Below, piece after piece: positions 24,238 to 35,556 of a stretch of DNA of 64,000 nucleotides. The DNA comes from Moniliophthora roreri (lineage: Eukaryota > Basidiomycota > Agaricomycetes > Agaricales > Marasmiaceae). A program made the translations under genes and the position numbers. Below the pieces are notes generated by a model, which saw only the letters and a list, made by a program, of their open reading frames with translations, was not told the origin of the DNA and ran no database searches. The stretch lies in assembly GCA_001466705.2 (NCBI GenBank), contig LATX02000223.1, positions 62,001-126,000 on the forward strand, written 5' to 3'. How positions within the stretch are numbered: the stretch's first letter is position 1; each line of letters starts with the position of its first letter.

Positions 24238-25933
24238 GTTACTAGTTAATATGATGTGGCGTTGACTCAGCAAAGGTACTTCACATCGACATCAACCAAG
24301 GCTCGGGTTCGCAAAGGGCTGAATATGACGGAATCCGAACTTCTGTGGAGAGGTCTCTGAGTGTCCAGTGACGGAACAAGTCGTATTTTGAACCTGTGTG
24401 CCACATGCTCTTGACGGGTTCCCAATTTGAACAGCGATTGACACGGGGTGTACTGTACAACACGAGCTGTGCCTCGGACCAAGAGCTTTTGCTATCCCCT
24501 TTTCTCATCATCAGAGACGTCCAGCTATATATACAACCTGAAACAAACCGACCGGCTATGATGTACAGTGTTGGAGTGGGACCCTTGTGGAGGCAACAGG
24601 AGGCAAGTGAAAGAAAGAGCCACGAAGCGAATAGTAATGAGAATTGCTGTATGAAACAAGGAATGTCAGGGCATTTTGATGAAGCCAACGACAGGAAGCA
24701 TACATCCGCTGATAGGTCAGTCCTTCTAGATTCAAGCTGCAGCAACACTCTGATTCCTCTGCCTCTTTACATCATCAGGCATGGAAATCGACTTGACATT
24801 TGAATGTCAGCGAGGATGAGTCAGTTCTTCTCCGGTTCTGGATCATCGGCGTCGTGACTCCTCACGTTGTCGGGCCCGAGAATCCTGGATACATATGGAA
24901 GCGACGGGGGCCGACTGTAACATTCTCTGGACAGTGCGACAAACCTCAAAAACACCGTGACCCGGTCAAAGCGCGACGACGGCAATGCCTGAGGTCTACC
25001 AAACTAGGCAATTTTGGCCTATTATCAGTTGAGACCCCTAGCGACGGCCCGTTATGTCGCCTCCATATACACCGGTACAGTATTTCAACAAGGATCCTCG
25101 ACGCTTAAAGGAGATAGATACAGAGGAATAGGTTAAAAATTAGGCGAGTACATAGAAACGAACAATTACATACCCAGCGAACTCCCATCCGGACCCACGT
25201 TACATACTACATGGAAAGTCTGGGCCATGACACATTAGAGGCGGGAGGGTGTTAACGTTTGGTATTTTCACATGCTCTTGATACATTGGACTGGCAGATG
25301 ATGCAAAGAACTACGGTACCGTGTTTCTGATGTAGTCTGTCACAGCGCCACACGGCCTTTATTTTTCTTGACAATTTTTTTTTACTTCAGCAGGATTCGG
25401 GGACTCGACGCACTGAAATGGATATCTCCTCCACCTCAACGGGACGCCTGCCGGCAAGGTTTAACCGCTTTATCAAAAAGTTCTCGAGAAACACATCCTT
25501 TACCGCCTTTTAGTCCCGGCTAAACCTCCACCGTGATCTCATGCACACCAAAGCTTCTATCACACCTTGACCGGAGATCTCAGAACTCACCTTTGTATGC
25601 TGGCGTTCTAGTAATAATAAGGTAATTCCGGGTCTGTGAAACCGTGTAAATGTAGATCTGCAAATTGGACCTGCGGCAAATCCCGCTCCGGAGGAAGACT
25701 GGAGTAACATGCATCGGAAGAGACTAAAATTCAATCGAGGAGTCCGTTACAAGAGAGATTAAGCGGAAAACAAGGTGTATCCCTTACTGTAGCTTAAACA
25801 AGTACCGAAAAGTGAGTGTATATATCACAATGATTATATATAGAGAAATGTCCAAGAACCTGTGACCGCAAAAACCAACCAAAAAAAAAAAAAAGTTCGT
25901 AGTGGCATGCAATGTAGACACAGCTTGCAGAGT
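24238..25933. other. Non-genic part of copy B with inverted segment
   Basis: 24300-24890 corresponds to 11470-11970 of copy A in reverse orientation; 25250-25900 is collinear with 12940-13700. No gene recognised. Confidence 0.5.
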
Positions 25934-26923
25934 TTATGAGGGTCCCGGTGTCGCGCTAGAACGACGGTTTTTACACGCCTTCTCGTGTCGTTTGATGTCC
26001 GACAGGGTGACGGTCCTTGTTGGACAATAAGAGCACTGATGTCGCCTATTGCCAAGATGAGAATAAATATGATCTAGAAATGTGCTAGGCTTTAGCGAAC
26101 TTCGTAGAGGATGTAGTGAAAATTTACTCTTTAAATTATGGCTCGATGTGAACGTAGCCTGACATGGCGGGAAGTCCGTGCATCTGTAGAGACGACCTGG
26201 CCTTGTCGGGTGTCGTCTCCGCATACTTGCGTCTACAACACCACTGGTGGCAACAACCTGTTTGAATACGCGAGGCTTCTCATTAGGGTCCGGAACGCTC
26301 TTTGCAGAGTCGGTGGTAACGGAGAGAGGGTAGTTGGCACCGAACCGACAAGCCGAGTCGAATATCTCCCAACCTGTACCTGGTGGAATATGCAAGGATC
26401 CAGCGGCACTGGCAGCGGAAGGTGATTCCCTACTATGCGCCACCGTCTGGAGCGACTGGTGGTTAGATTCGGGGAACGATAGACCTGTAGCCGCGTTCAC
26501 ATAGTCATGGGACCTGACCTCTGAGGAACCCATATAGCCGTAGGACGTCGCACACCGGGGGCTGGCGAGCACACTTCGACCATGTGCAATGTTCGGAGTA
26601 GGGGCCAGTTGTCCATTCGAAAATCCAGTCCGAGGGAAGTCAACTACATTTCCAATCACATTGGGATGACCCTCGTCAACTCGATTGGATGAATATGAAT
26701 TGGTAGATCCTGCGCTGTCCATAGGATCAGGATACGCCGGTCTAAGGTGGTAGAATTGGTAGCCGGAATAAGGGACAGGACCTGGGGCAAGAAGCTGGAA
26801 GTTTTCAAGGTTTTGCTTGCTGTGATATTGAAATCATGAAGTGAGTGACGAGCCGCTTCATTCTAACCGAGTGAATGCGTACTCAGCGTCGGCATGAAAC
26901 CTTCGATCCCATCTTTCTGACAT
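25934..26923 (-). CDS. C2H2/C2HC zinc-finger regulator B
   Basis: Minus-strand exons 26883-26923, 26128-26819 and 25934-26073; introns of 63 and 54 nt; 290 residues. Exon 1 starts MSERWDRRFHADAD, nearly identical to gene A. The disordered middle is followed by VVATSGVVDAS and an Arg run. Finger 1 is C-x5-C-x12-H-x3-H (CTDFPPC), split by intron 2 after HNLK. Finger 2 is C-x2-C-x12-H-x3-C (CSYC...HEKAC), with a short basic and Ser tail. Intact paralogue of gene A at 13.7 kb: splice sites, phases and finger residues are kept although the middle has diverged, which suggests selection on the protein. Predicted sequence-specific DNA-binding protein; target unknown. Confidence 0.8.
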
Positions 26924-29900
26924 AGTCCCGATATGCTGGTGTACAAGTGACGTTCTCGAAGGAGACCGAGTGAGAGGAGCTTGAAACTGAGCTCAAGTAT
27001 CCTGGTGTCCTCTAGATATATCCTTTTTGAAAACAAGGATTACCTTGAAGCAACCCCATACCCGTACTGTAGCCAGTCCACTGCTGTAGATCTAGACGTA
27101 AGTCAGATTCAATGCATCACCCAAGAATGACTTGACGGTAAACGACCCTTCAGATGTGTTTCAAGATCTGGAATGTTCCCTAGAAGTCGCCTCAAGAGCC
27201 CATCCTAGTTGTGTGATTTCCTGTGAGATTGCTAGAAGCCGTCGTTCGACGTTTCCAGTGGCACCAGATGGCCTTATCAGAGAAGAGGATAACCATCGTG
27301 AGGAGGGCGATTCCGAAGGAGAGATTTTGTGGTAGTAATCAAGGCGGTGAGGCGGGCAAGTCAAAGCCGTCGATTGTTGAATGGTAAGATCCCCGGTTAC
27401 TGGCTTTTTCGTGTTCGTGCTACTTGGCCAACACCTAAGAAACCCAACACGCCACATGGATGATATCGCGTAGTGACCGGCGCCAAATGCAAATCACTGA
27501 AACTCAAGTCGAGCGCAGGGGCAACTACGGAAATGAAGGCAAGGTTATCGTGATCCCCAAGATTAAGTTACTTATTCCCCGAGCGACTGGTTCGGTATGC
27601 CATACTCAGGGACGAATGGTTGTGAGGTCTCAGCGTTATACAGCATTGTCCGAGGTCCGATGTTGAAGGTACAGACTTCGTAATTCCGACGGGGCGCTAA
27701 CGAGAATGAATATGTAGACGAATCTGGACAAAGAATAGCGGACGATACCCAGAAACGATACTTGACGAGAGGAATGAAAAGATGGCAGCCTGAACCAGAG
27801 CCAGGCCCCAGCTAATGAGGCGTCGAATGATTTGAGTCGGCTCGAGCGAGGATTTTAAACCCGTTGAATTGACCCGTCCATATGTGAACGGGGCTAGATC
27901 GATTTTGTTAATCCATCCGACCCGAGCAAACTGCACAGACGAGCGCTGGTCAACTGACGATGCTATATGTTGACATTAAGTCAGAAGGTAAAATGTAGGG
28001 AATAGTTGCTTCACTACATGCATTTACCTTACTAAATGAATTCTCCAAACCAGTCGTCCACTTTAGACTCTTGCTGGTTCAAGGCACTCGATAAATGAGA
28101 AAGACCTAACGCAATTTGCAGATGTCTGTGGATGAAAATGTCAAAGAAAGGATATATGAGACGTGGAAGATTGTGCGAGGATGCAGGACGTGGACAAGGG
28201 TGAACGCATGTGAACGACGAAGGCAACGTCTCGGAGGCGGGCCGACGTTCCACCCGAATCCGGATGCAGCGTAGTCACCGTCACCGTCAGCTAAGTCATT
28301 CGTCGCTTCTCCTTCGTCCTATCACTTGCCTCATTTTTCTTCAGCACCACGAGCAAGGCGAGGCTAGCATGGACTGGTGGAACTGGTGTGGCCCGGTGAA
28401 GAATTGAGATGAATTTGAAGGTTCGTGATTTATTTTTTAGTTTACTGATTTTCTTCATAGCCTCTTAAAATGTTCTAGTGACAGGGCGTCGACGTCTTCA
28501 TCCTGGCAACTCTCATCTTTGGATAGCCTCAGCATGCAGGCAGAGCAACAAAACCATAGGAGGCACAAAGCAGATGAATATGTGTACGTTCGAATCGTCT
28601 TCTTCGCTCACAATTTGATTCTAAATATCATCCACAGAAAATATCCTGGGTACTCCGAGGAAGAAAATATCCTAAGCTCTCATTCTTGACTTTTCGTCGT
28701 GTGGGCCTTTCACATGACTCCCGCACCAGTGATTTTGGGAATTGGTACGTTCCCTGACTCCATTTCCGCTTTTTCCTCGGTGATAGCTGACATATCTAGT
28801 CTCAAGTTATTTCCCAAAACCGACGACGCGTTGAGTACATGCAGAGGCAAACAAGTCACGACAAGCATTCTAGATTGTTGCTACATGCCATTGAGTGTCA
28901 CAAGGTGGTTCGAGTATGTGGTTCTTGTTGGCTCCCTCGAGTTGTTCTGACATTCCTTGCTTGTCGTTAATGTCATTGATCGCCGTCGTTCACGTTGTAC
29001 ATCCTGGGTCGTTAACAGTCATTCATTGGGAGTCTCAGGAACGTGAGGTAAAATCGTTCGATGCTTCAATCAGTGGTAACGGAGAGGTATCTCAGTGTTA
29101 CCTAATGTTCGAATTCCTTCAACTGATTTGTCTACAGGACAGATTCCGTGGCTGATGTCCGTATCACGAAGGAGAACATTGATCAGTGAGTTTTGTGGCA
29201 TGTGCACCTCCTTGCTGCGAAAATCAAAATCTCATCTGGAAGACACTACCAACATATAGGCGGACGCACGTTGAACATGAAGAGAAACGATCGAGCAAAT
29301 TCAATATGATGCAATTCGGAGCCAGTCCCCTTCTCCGATTCACATGTATGCTTATGTGGAGAAATATTTGGAAAACCATGCCGTATGGATATTCAAGTCA
29401 AGTGCCCGAGACGCTTAGTACCCTCGAGTCCACGTTTTTCGCTAAGCCTTCCTTGACAGACCAGTTCTCACATCAAACCTTGACAGTTCTTGTCACTCCG
29501 AGTCTCTTTATTCCAGGAGGAGATAAGTTCAGGTCCTCGAATCCCGGTCAATTGCAATAGTACCGACTATGACGTGGAATTCATGCCTCTCCCTTCCCCT
29601 CGACGCCATCCTCCGCCGAATTACGTAAATTTCTCAATTTTCACCCCCTAAAAAAACGATCTGAAACAATTTGGGAATATTACATGCAATACGAGACCAA
29701 TCGTAAGTACAGAAAGAGCAAAATGACCTAAAGACTACAGTGACGGCTTGAGCTACGGTAACTACTTGAAATATACCGTTTAACAGCATTACAGCGCTTT
29801 GCGTAAATAATGGGAATTGCCGATCGTTTTTTCGACGTAAATGTGAGAGTAAGATACTCTGTTCACCGTTCCACATGGCAGGCTCCTTTACCTCGAAATC

Positions 29901-30016
29901 ACTTGACACGCTTACACTTTACACTGAAACGATTCCCATAAGCGCTGTAATATAGGGGGAACTATCCTCCACGACACGGTGGTCAACACGTTGGCAATCC
30001 AAAGAGATGCGCAACC
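26924..30016. other. Non-genic part of copy B
   Basis: Collinear with copy A: 26924-27930 with the region upstream of gene A, 28030-29200 with 17.0-18.2 kb, 29300-29560 with 19.0-19.45 kb. Short frames are not conserved between the copies in a way that supports a gene. Confidence 0.4.
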
Positions 30017-31110
30017 TTACTGAGCTTGCGAGGATCCCGGGGTCGTACCTCGAGCTTTGTGCGTCCTCTCGGGACGGCGTTTGATAGACACTACTAGAAA
30101 TTCACGTCATTTTTGCATCCCCGGGGTGGTAGTGCTATTACAGACAGCGCAATCTTAGCCAAAGTAGGGTCATACTTGACCTACTGGGGACGATGGTGGG
30201 CAGTACAGACCAACATCATAGAGAGCAGATACGAGTCCGGGGGAAAAGTACTTTCAGTCGAATTGTGTTCATCGTCCGTGTTTCCCGATACCCCCCCAAG
30301 AAGTCGTCAATTCAGTCTGGCAAGCTGGGGCACCGGCAAAATCTTGATGCAATTAATGTACGAAGTGAGAGATGAGGTCTCGAGGGCACCGAGGGGCGCT
30401 GAAAACGATTGACACTTTGGGATTTACAGGGTTGTGAGTGACTGTTTACCCAGTAATTCCTATACACTTCAGCAAGATGGGACATTCTTTTTTGAGCTCT
30501 CAGAAGATATCTGTACCTCCAGAGCATGAATGAGTAAAGAGAAAAGGGGGGGGAAAGGAACGCACCAACGAACAATTCGAGCACAGAGAACCCAGATCCT
30601 TCAGACGCAAGCTAGAATATGTTGGCACCGTATTCCGCATCCACCAAATCTAGAGAAGTATAAACAGGAGTAAGTTGATTTTGGGCTGGGGTCACGAAGC
30701 AATTGAACTGTGTGCGGAAATCAAGAATCTTGACCTTGAACTTCTCGGCAGCGGTATACCGGTTACCAAGATGATCTTACGTTTCAGTTTGCTTCGCAGG
30801 AAACATGGAGAAGTATAATTCGTTGTGAATGTCGGCGAATAGGTTCCGAATCCTATCTCGCAGCCGACCCTGGCTTTCTTCGCCTCTACGACGCTCTCTG
30901 AGGCCACGACCTATTTGTATATGCGAGAAGTCCCGCTTCTGGACACCATCTGATGAGTTGCCGGTAGAGCTGTAGTATCAGCTACCCGATTCGGTCGAGA
31001 TCGAGAGTGTCCGGTTTGAGGGTACTGCACCATTTCGGGAGTTACAGTACCTTTGTGGTACACAATATTACAACCCGGGTATTGCCACTGCTCGAGCGCT
31101 GCATGTTGTA
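30017..31110 (-). pseudogene. Broken copy of zinc-finger gene C
   Basis: 30017-30092 matches the last exon of gene C, including the stop and the RHE-type codons, with deletions. 30775-31110 matches the 3' half of exon 2, including the VVASESVV motif (here followed by EAK instead of DAS) and remains of finger 1. Between them lies about 680 bp of unrelated DNA. Exon 1 and most of exon 2 are missing. Cysteines and histidines of both fingers are lost. Non-functional. Confidence 0.75.
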
Positions 31111-31949
31111 TACTCAAGGTCAGAAAACTGGCCTCAGAAGTGACAGAAAATGGTATCATGCAAAAAAAAAAAAGGAGCGCCCGCTTTGATGCGATCAACA
31201 ATATACCACCACGTTTCGAGGAAGAAGTAGAAGGGCACACGTGGATCATTAGTCCAGGAGGGGTACCAAGTTCTCCGAAATCTGCTCACATACACACATA
31301 TGGCTGAGCCATGTGGCAGTCCTTGAAAGAAGACTTATTCCCGCAGCTTTCGGCGAATGGCTGAGTTTGGCAAGTATCCATGGAAGTATCATTGTAGACT
31401 TGCTAACATGCATCGTTCCGAGGACCAAAATTGATATTCGCAGATAGACTCTATTAAATTACGGACAGGGCATGGAAAACTTAATATGCGACTGGGCGAA
31501 ATACAAATTCTGAGTCAGTGGCACACTCAAGTGCACGCATGCCAAAACGAAGAAACTTAATCTCTAGCGTGGCCGAATTGACTGGAAATGTGGCATGAAA
31601 GGGGTTGGTTAGTGAACCAGGATGATCTCCGTTTCCCCCGTTGCTCTGGCGGTGGAAGATGGAAGCAAGCACACGAACGAGTTGTTTCCTCATTTGATTT
31701 TACCATTCCAGTCGGATTTCAGCTGGAAGAGTACATTCATTATTTTATCACCAGAAGAAGATTATCGGTATCTGACCTTGGACCCATTGACCATCGCTCA
31801 AGTATCCTTAGAATCCAGCTCCACCAATACAAATCAATATCGACAACTGTATCGTCACCCTAGAACTGGAAGGCCTGCCTAAAAGAGACCCAGGACGAAC
31901 AATCCAGACGCTGTCCGCCAACCTTTAGGTGTTTGAGCGCTAGGTACAA
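31111..31949. other. Intergenic, nothing recognised
   Basis: Contains an A-run near 31160 and short frames without motifs. Confidence 0.3.
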
Positions 31950-32250
31950 TCACTCTCGGGGGATTGGCCGAGAATTTTGAGATTGCGACAGGACTACGAA
32001 CGACGTTACGAATGGAAGAGGTAAGCGTAGTCGCGCACGAACCGCTTCGGGGTCTTCAACAAGTTCGTCGAGCTCTTACGATATACTATTTTTGTGGAGA
32101 GCCTTGGCGCAAGCAGCGCGCACGGCAAGGAACTTGGAATTGGGTAAGGCATGGTCGGTTGAGGATGGGAATATGACTTTTGCTTCATCAGTAGGCCTAG
32201 GGAAATAGGGAACGTATTTGGGATGAGTATAGGTGTTGTCTGGGTACGAA
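31950..32250 (-). CDS. C-terminal part of unidentified protein, paralogue 1
   Basis: A minus-strand frame ending at a TGA at 31950 includes YPDNTYTHPKY, then NSKFLAVRAACAKALH and an acidic helix ending RARLRL. The same order of motifs occurs at 33151-33440, so the two are tandem paralogues. The N-terminal exons could not be built. The layout faintly recalls the C-terminal half of basidiomycete HNH-nuclease-type proteins, but no HNH motif is visible and I do not assign that function. Possibly decayed: frames upstream of 32250 do not join cleanly. Confidence 0.35.
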
Positions 32251-33150
32251 AATGTTCAGGAAGGCGGTTTTGATTGTGATTCAACAAGTACGCAGCGCAC
32301 CGGAACCTTTTTTCAGACCATGTTGCCTGCAAGCGAAGTTGTGCGGAAAGGTCTAGCGTCAAGATATTCTCCATCGACCTGAATGTCTCATCTTCAGTTC
32401 GTTCAAACCGTCGTATACCAGGGTACAGCATTAGTTGGAATCTAGTTAGTAAAGGTGACAGATAGTAGAGGTTAGATGAGTTGTGCACACGCACCTCGAA
32501 AAAAGGATTCGTGAGGACGGTAATCGACGATTCCTCTCCTCCTTGTGTGTCGGTCGGTCGTGGAATATCGTCTCCCTCAATCGCTTCGCCTCCTCACCGG
32601 TATCTGGAGTTGCATATTCGGGAACCTGAAGTAGTGACGCCTTCACTAAGAGTACTTGAGAATGACATGAAAGCAGGCTATGTATCATATACGGGAACTT
32701 CTGATTGCCGGTCGCGCTAATTTCTAGAAAAAAGCGTGGAGACGGAGCACATACCAGGAAGGGAAACATAAAGAAGACCCCGTTTTTTTTTTTTCAACGA
32801 AAGTGCAGTTGTTGATTTCTTGCGCTGCTGCATCAACCGACATGATGGTGGACAGAAAGGACGGGAGTAACGTTCGTGACCAGTCGAGTTGGATGCGCGG
32901 AAGGCCTCGATAGACTGTGATCGAACCGTGCAGAGGCTGGTTGCGAGTCTCAGTCTACCAGTCGTCGATGTTTCGTCGCAAGTACTTAATACCACACTGC
33001 CAAGAATACACCTATAGATCATCTGGCGCCTTCGTGTAACTCAGTCACAAGCGCTACAAGTATTGGCCCCTCAAACGCAGAACCCATAACTTACATTCCT
33101 ATATACATATGATACACGTCGGAAACGCAAAAGATATCAAACAAAGTTAC

Positions 33151-33440
33151 TCAGTCATCATCGATGAGTATGTTGTTAATCTCGTCGAGCACAGTCTGAT
33201 TATCGCGACAACCGGGCACCCCTAGTCGGTTGCGAATCAGTTGAGGGTATTCAGCAATTTCGTCAAATTGCTTCATTCGGCCACTCTCGTGTAGAATCTT
33301 GACCCAAGCAGCATGGACAGCAAGAAACTTGGGATCTGGAAGAGGTATTGGAATGGTCCAGTTGTTATTTTGTGCCCATCCTTATCCAGGTGTGTAAGGA
33401 TAGAATTTGCGATGAATGTAGGTATTTTCGGCGTTTCGTG
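33151..33440 (-). CDS. C-terminal part of unidentified protein, paralogue 2
   Basis: A minus-strand frame ending at a TGA at 33151 contains PDPKFLAVHAAWVKILHESG, an acidic stretch, IRNRLGVPG and the end ILIDDD. A further block with NAENTYIHRKF lies just upstream, separated by an in-frame stop. Motif order matches paralogue 1 at 31950. The start and 5' exons were not found, so this may be a pseudogene. Function unknown. Confidence 0.35.
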
Positions 33441-34628
33441 CAAAAAGATGAGTAACGGCTATTGCAACTAAAAAGTAACTTGCCTGGTCTTTCTCGAGCC
33501 GACTTGAAGCCGACTTGCATCGACCTCCGCAGCCTACTCCGTCCTCCTTTCGTTAGTCCACACCAGTCTTGCTCTGGTCTTTCGACCAGCACATGCCCAA
33601 ACCCGATGCCTTTCTCCCTCCTTCTCGTCACCCTTCATCATCTGAACTTCACTTTTCCGGTCGCAAATCGTTTAACATGCTTCAGACCCCGACTCGGTGC
33701 GATTCCACCCCAGGGGTGATCCATCACGATTAGAGCAAAGTAGTATGCGGCCTTTTTCAAATCATGCAAATTCCAATTCACTGACATCGCTTAGGCTTCT
33801 GTTGACGAGGATGGTCGACGGATTATTCCGCCTTGACACCGGGAGGCAACATGAGGGACATTATGGTCTAATCCTAGAGGAGTTTCCTGATGAGCTGGAA
33901 CGTTCTCGCTTATGAATGTGAAACGGTTGTTTTCTAAACATTATGACTCTATGGCAGGCCCTAGAATCACCGAATGACCCCGTACCTTCTTGGAATGGAT
34001 CTGGCCTCGCGCAGAGGGACTGGAAGAGGGATTTGGGTACTGCGTAGTTGATCTGCATCGGGAAGTGCAGTAAGTAATCTTCCTACTATCGTCGTGTGGC
34101 CTTCCATCGAGTAACTGATCTGCAGATCTCGATTCTCAACAGGATACCCACCCGCCTGCTGATGGATCTCTGTACGTTCCCCAGTGTAGTCTTATCCTCG
34201 ATCTCAATCTTTGATTTGGTTCAAGGTGAAAGTAGACACCGGAAATCTTGCTCCCCGAGACGATACACTGAAAGAGGATTTGCCAACGTCGGTCACGTTG
34301 TCATTTTTATAGCGATCTTTTCAACTCAACTCTGTGTTCTCTATCCCTAGGCTACCGTTAACCAGTACTAGGGAACTTACCTTGCGTACTGTAACCTAGC
34401 GAGTCCAGAGCAAATCTCAAGGGGTTAGTAACACATGTTGTCAGGTCCTAACTAACGATACCCATGTTACAGCAAATGCGTACACGAGACGCATATACAA
34501 TCTTCCACGCTGAAACTATCGACCGGCTACATACGAATTTCGAATTTCGAACTTCGACTGCATGCTCACCGCATGAGCACAAAACGGTCCTCAGCGCCCG
34601 TGTCCCCTTTTTTATCTGCCTCGCGAAG
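33441..34628. other. Upstream region of the NLP gene
   Basis: Scattered short frames, no motifs. Contains the 5' flank of the NLP gene. Confidence 0.3.
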
Positions 34629-34634
34629 TATAAA
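34629..34634 (+). promoter_or_regulatory. TATA box of the NLP gene
   Basis: TATAAA followed by G, 44-49 bp upstream of the NLP start codon, consistent with a TATA box and a short 5' UTR. Confidence 0.5.
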
Positions 34635-34677
34635 GACATAGGCTCGATAGAGCAATCTCCCAACAATCCGAGTCACT

Positions 34678-35370
34678 ATGCAGCTCAGAAATTGCCTCTC
34701 CATCGTTCTTCTCGCCGTCTCTGGCACCATTGCCGGTACCGTCGTAGACCACGACAAAATCGCCAAACTCCCCGCCTCGGGTAGTGCCCTCGAAATCAAG
34801 TTCCAACCACAACTTCACAGCGGCAATGGCTGCCATTCCTACCCTGCCGTCGACGCCCAGGGCAATTGGTCTGGTGGCCTCAAACCCACTGGCGCCCCCA
34901 GCGCTGCATGCAAGGACACCTCCAAGGCCCAGACCTATGTCCGCTCCACCACATATCGAGGCAAGACTGCTCTGGTCTACGCCTGGTATATGCCCAAGGA
35001 TGAGATCTCCACAGGGATCGGACACAGGCATGATTGGGAAGGCGCTGTCGTCTTCCTCAACAGCGCTAATCAGCGAATCGACGGCATTGCCGCCTCTGCG
35101 CATGGCCATTGGCGTAAATACCCAAACCCTGGCGGGGCTAATATCGATGGTACACATGTGAAGCTCCAGTACTCGGCGGAACCAGTTATCAACTCGCACG
35201 CTCTCGATATCACCGATAAAGGCGGTGATCTCCCGACTCTCGCTTCTTGGGAAGGTATGGGCGCCGACGCTGTTGCAGCTATCAATGACCGGAGCCATTG
35301 GGGCGACGCTAATCCGCCCATTGCGGATTCCGTCATTGACTCGAGTTTGTCAGGGGCTTGGATGTGGTAG
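34678..35370 (+). CDS. Necrosis and ethylene-inducing-like protein (NLP, NPP1 family)
   Basis: A single uninterrupted exon of 230 residues. Residues 1-19 form a secretion signal (hydrophobic core SIVLLAVSGTIAG). The family hallmark heptapeptide GHRHDWE lies at residues 115-121; its acidic residues and histidine help form the metal-binding pocket in characterised NLPs. Two conserved cysteines (52 and 78) place it in type 1. Length fits the family (about 230-240). NLPs are secreted proteins; cytolytic members act on glycosylinositol phosphorylceramide sphingolipids in dicot plasma membranes and cause necrosis, while others are non-toxic. Activity cannot be judged from sequence alone. The frame is intact. 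The downstream TF-domain gene converges on it, 186 bp away. NLPs are common in oomycetes and ascomycetes, rare in basidiomycetes. Confidence 0.95.
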   Translation: MQLRNCLSIVLLAVSGTIAGTVVDHDKIAKLPASGSALEIKFQPQLHSGNGCHSYPAVDAQGNWSGGLKPTGAPSAACKDTSKAQTYVRSTTYRGKTALVYAWYMPKDEISTGIGHRHDWEGAVVFLNSANQRIDGIAASAHGHWRKYPNPGGANIDGTHVKLQYSAEPVINSHALDITDKGGDLPTLASWEGMGADAVAAINDRSHWGDANPPIADSVIDSSLSGAWMW

Positions 35371-35556
35371 TAGCGATGATACGAACGATTTGGGTTTACT
35401 AGACACATACTTTTATGACTTGAAGAATGTTGCCGAGCTGTACTACCTGCGTATGACAGTAAGCAGAGAGACATTATGGTAGCTTTAACATATCCAGATC
35501 ACCTTTCGTATATGTGAAATACATTCATTTTGATACAAAAAACTCAATTATGCATG

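Larger units (their letters stand above)
22088..31110. repeat. Copy B of the tandem segmental duplication
   Basis: Aligns with copy A from the last intron region of the zf-PARP gene to the middle of zinc-finger gene C. It differs by an inverted segment (24300-24890), a MITE (23960-24235), and an insertion of about 0.7 kb in the last zinc-finger pseudogene. Divergence is high enough that the duplication is not recent. Confidence 0.8.
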
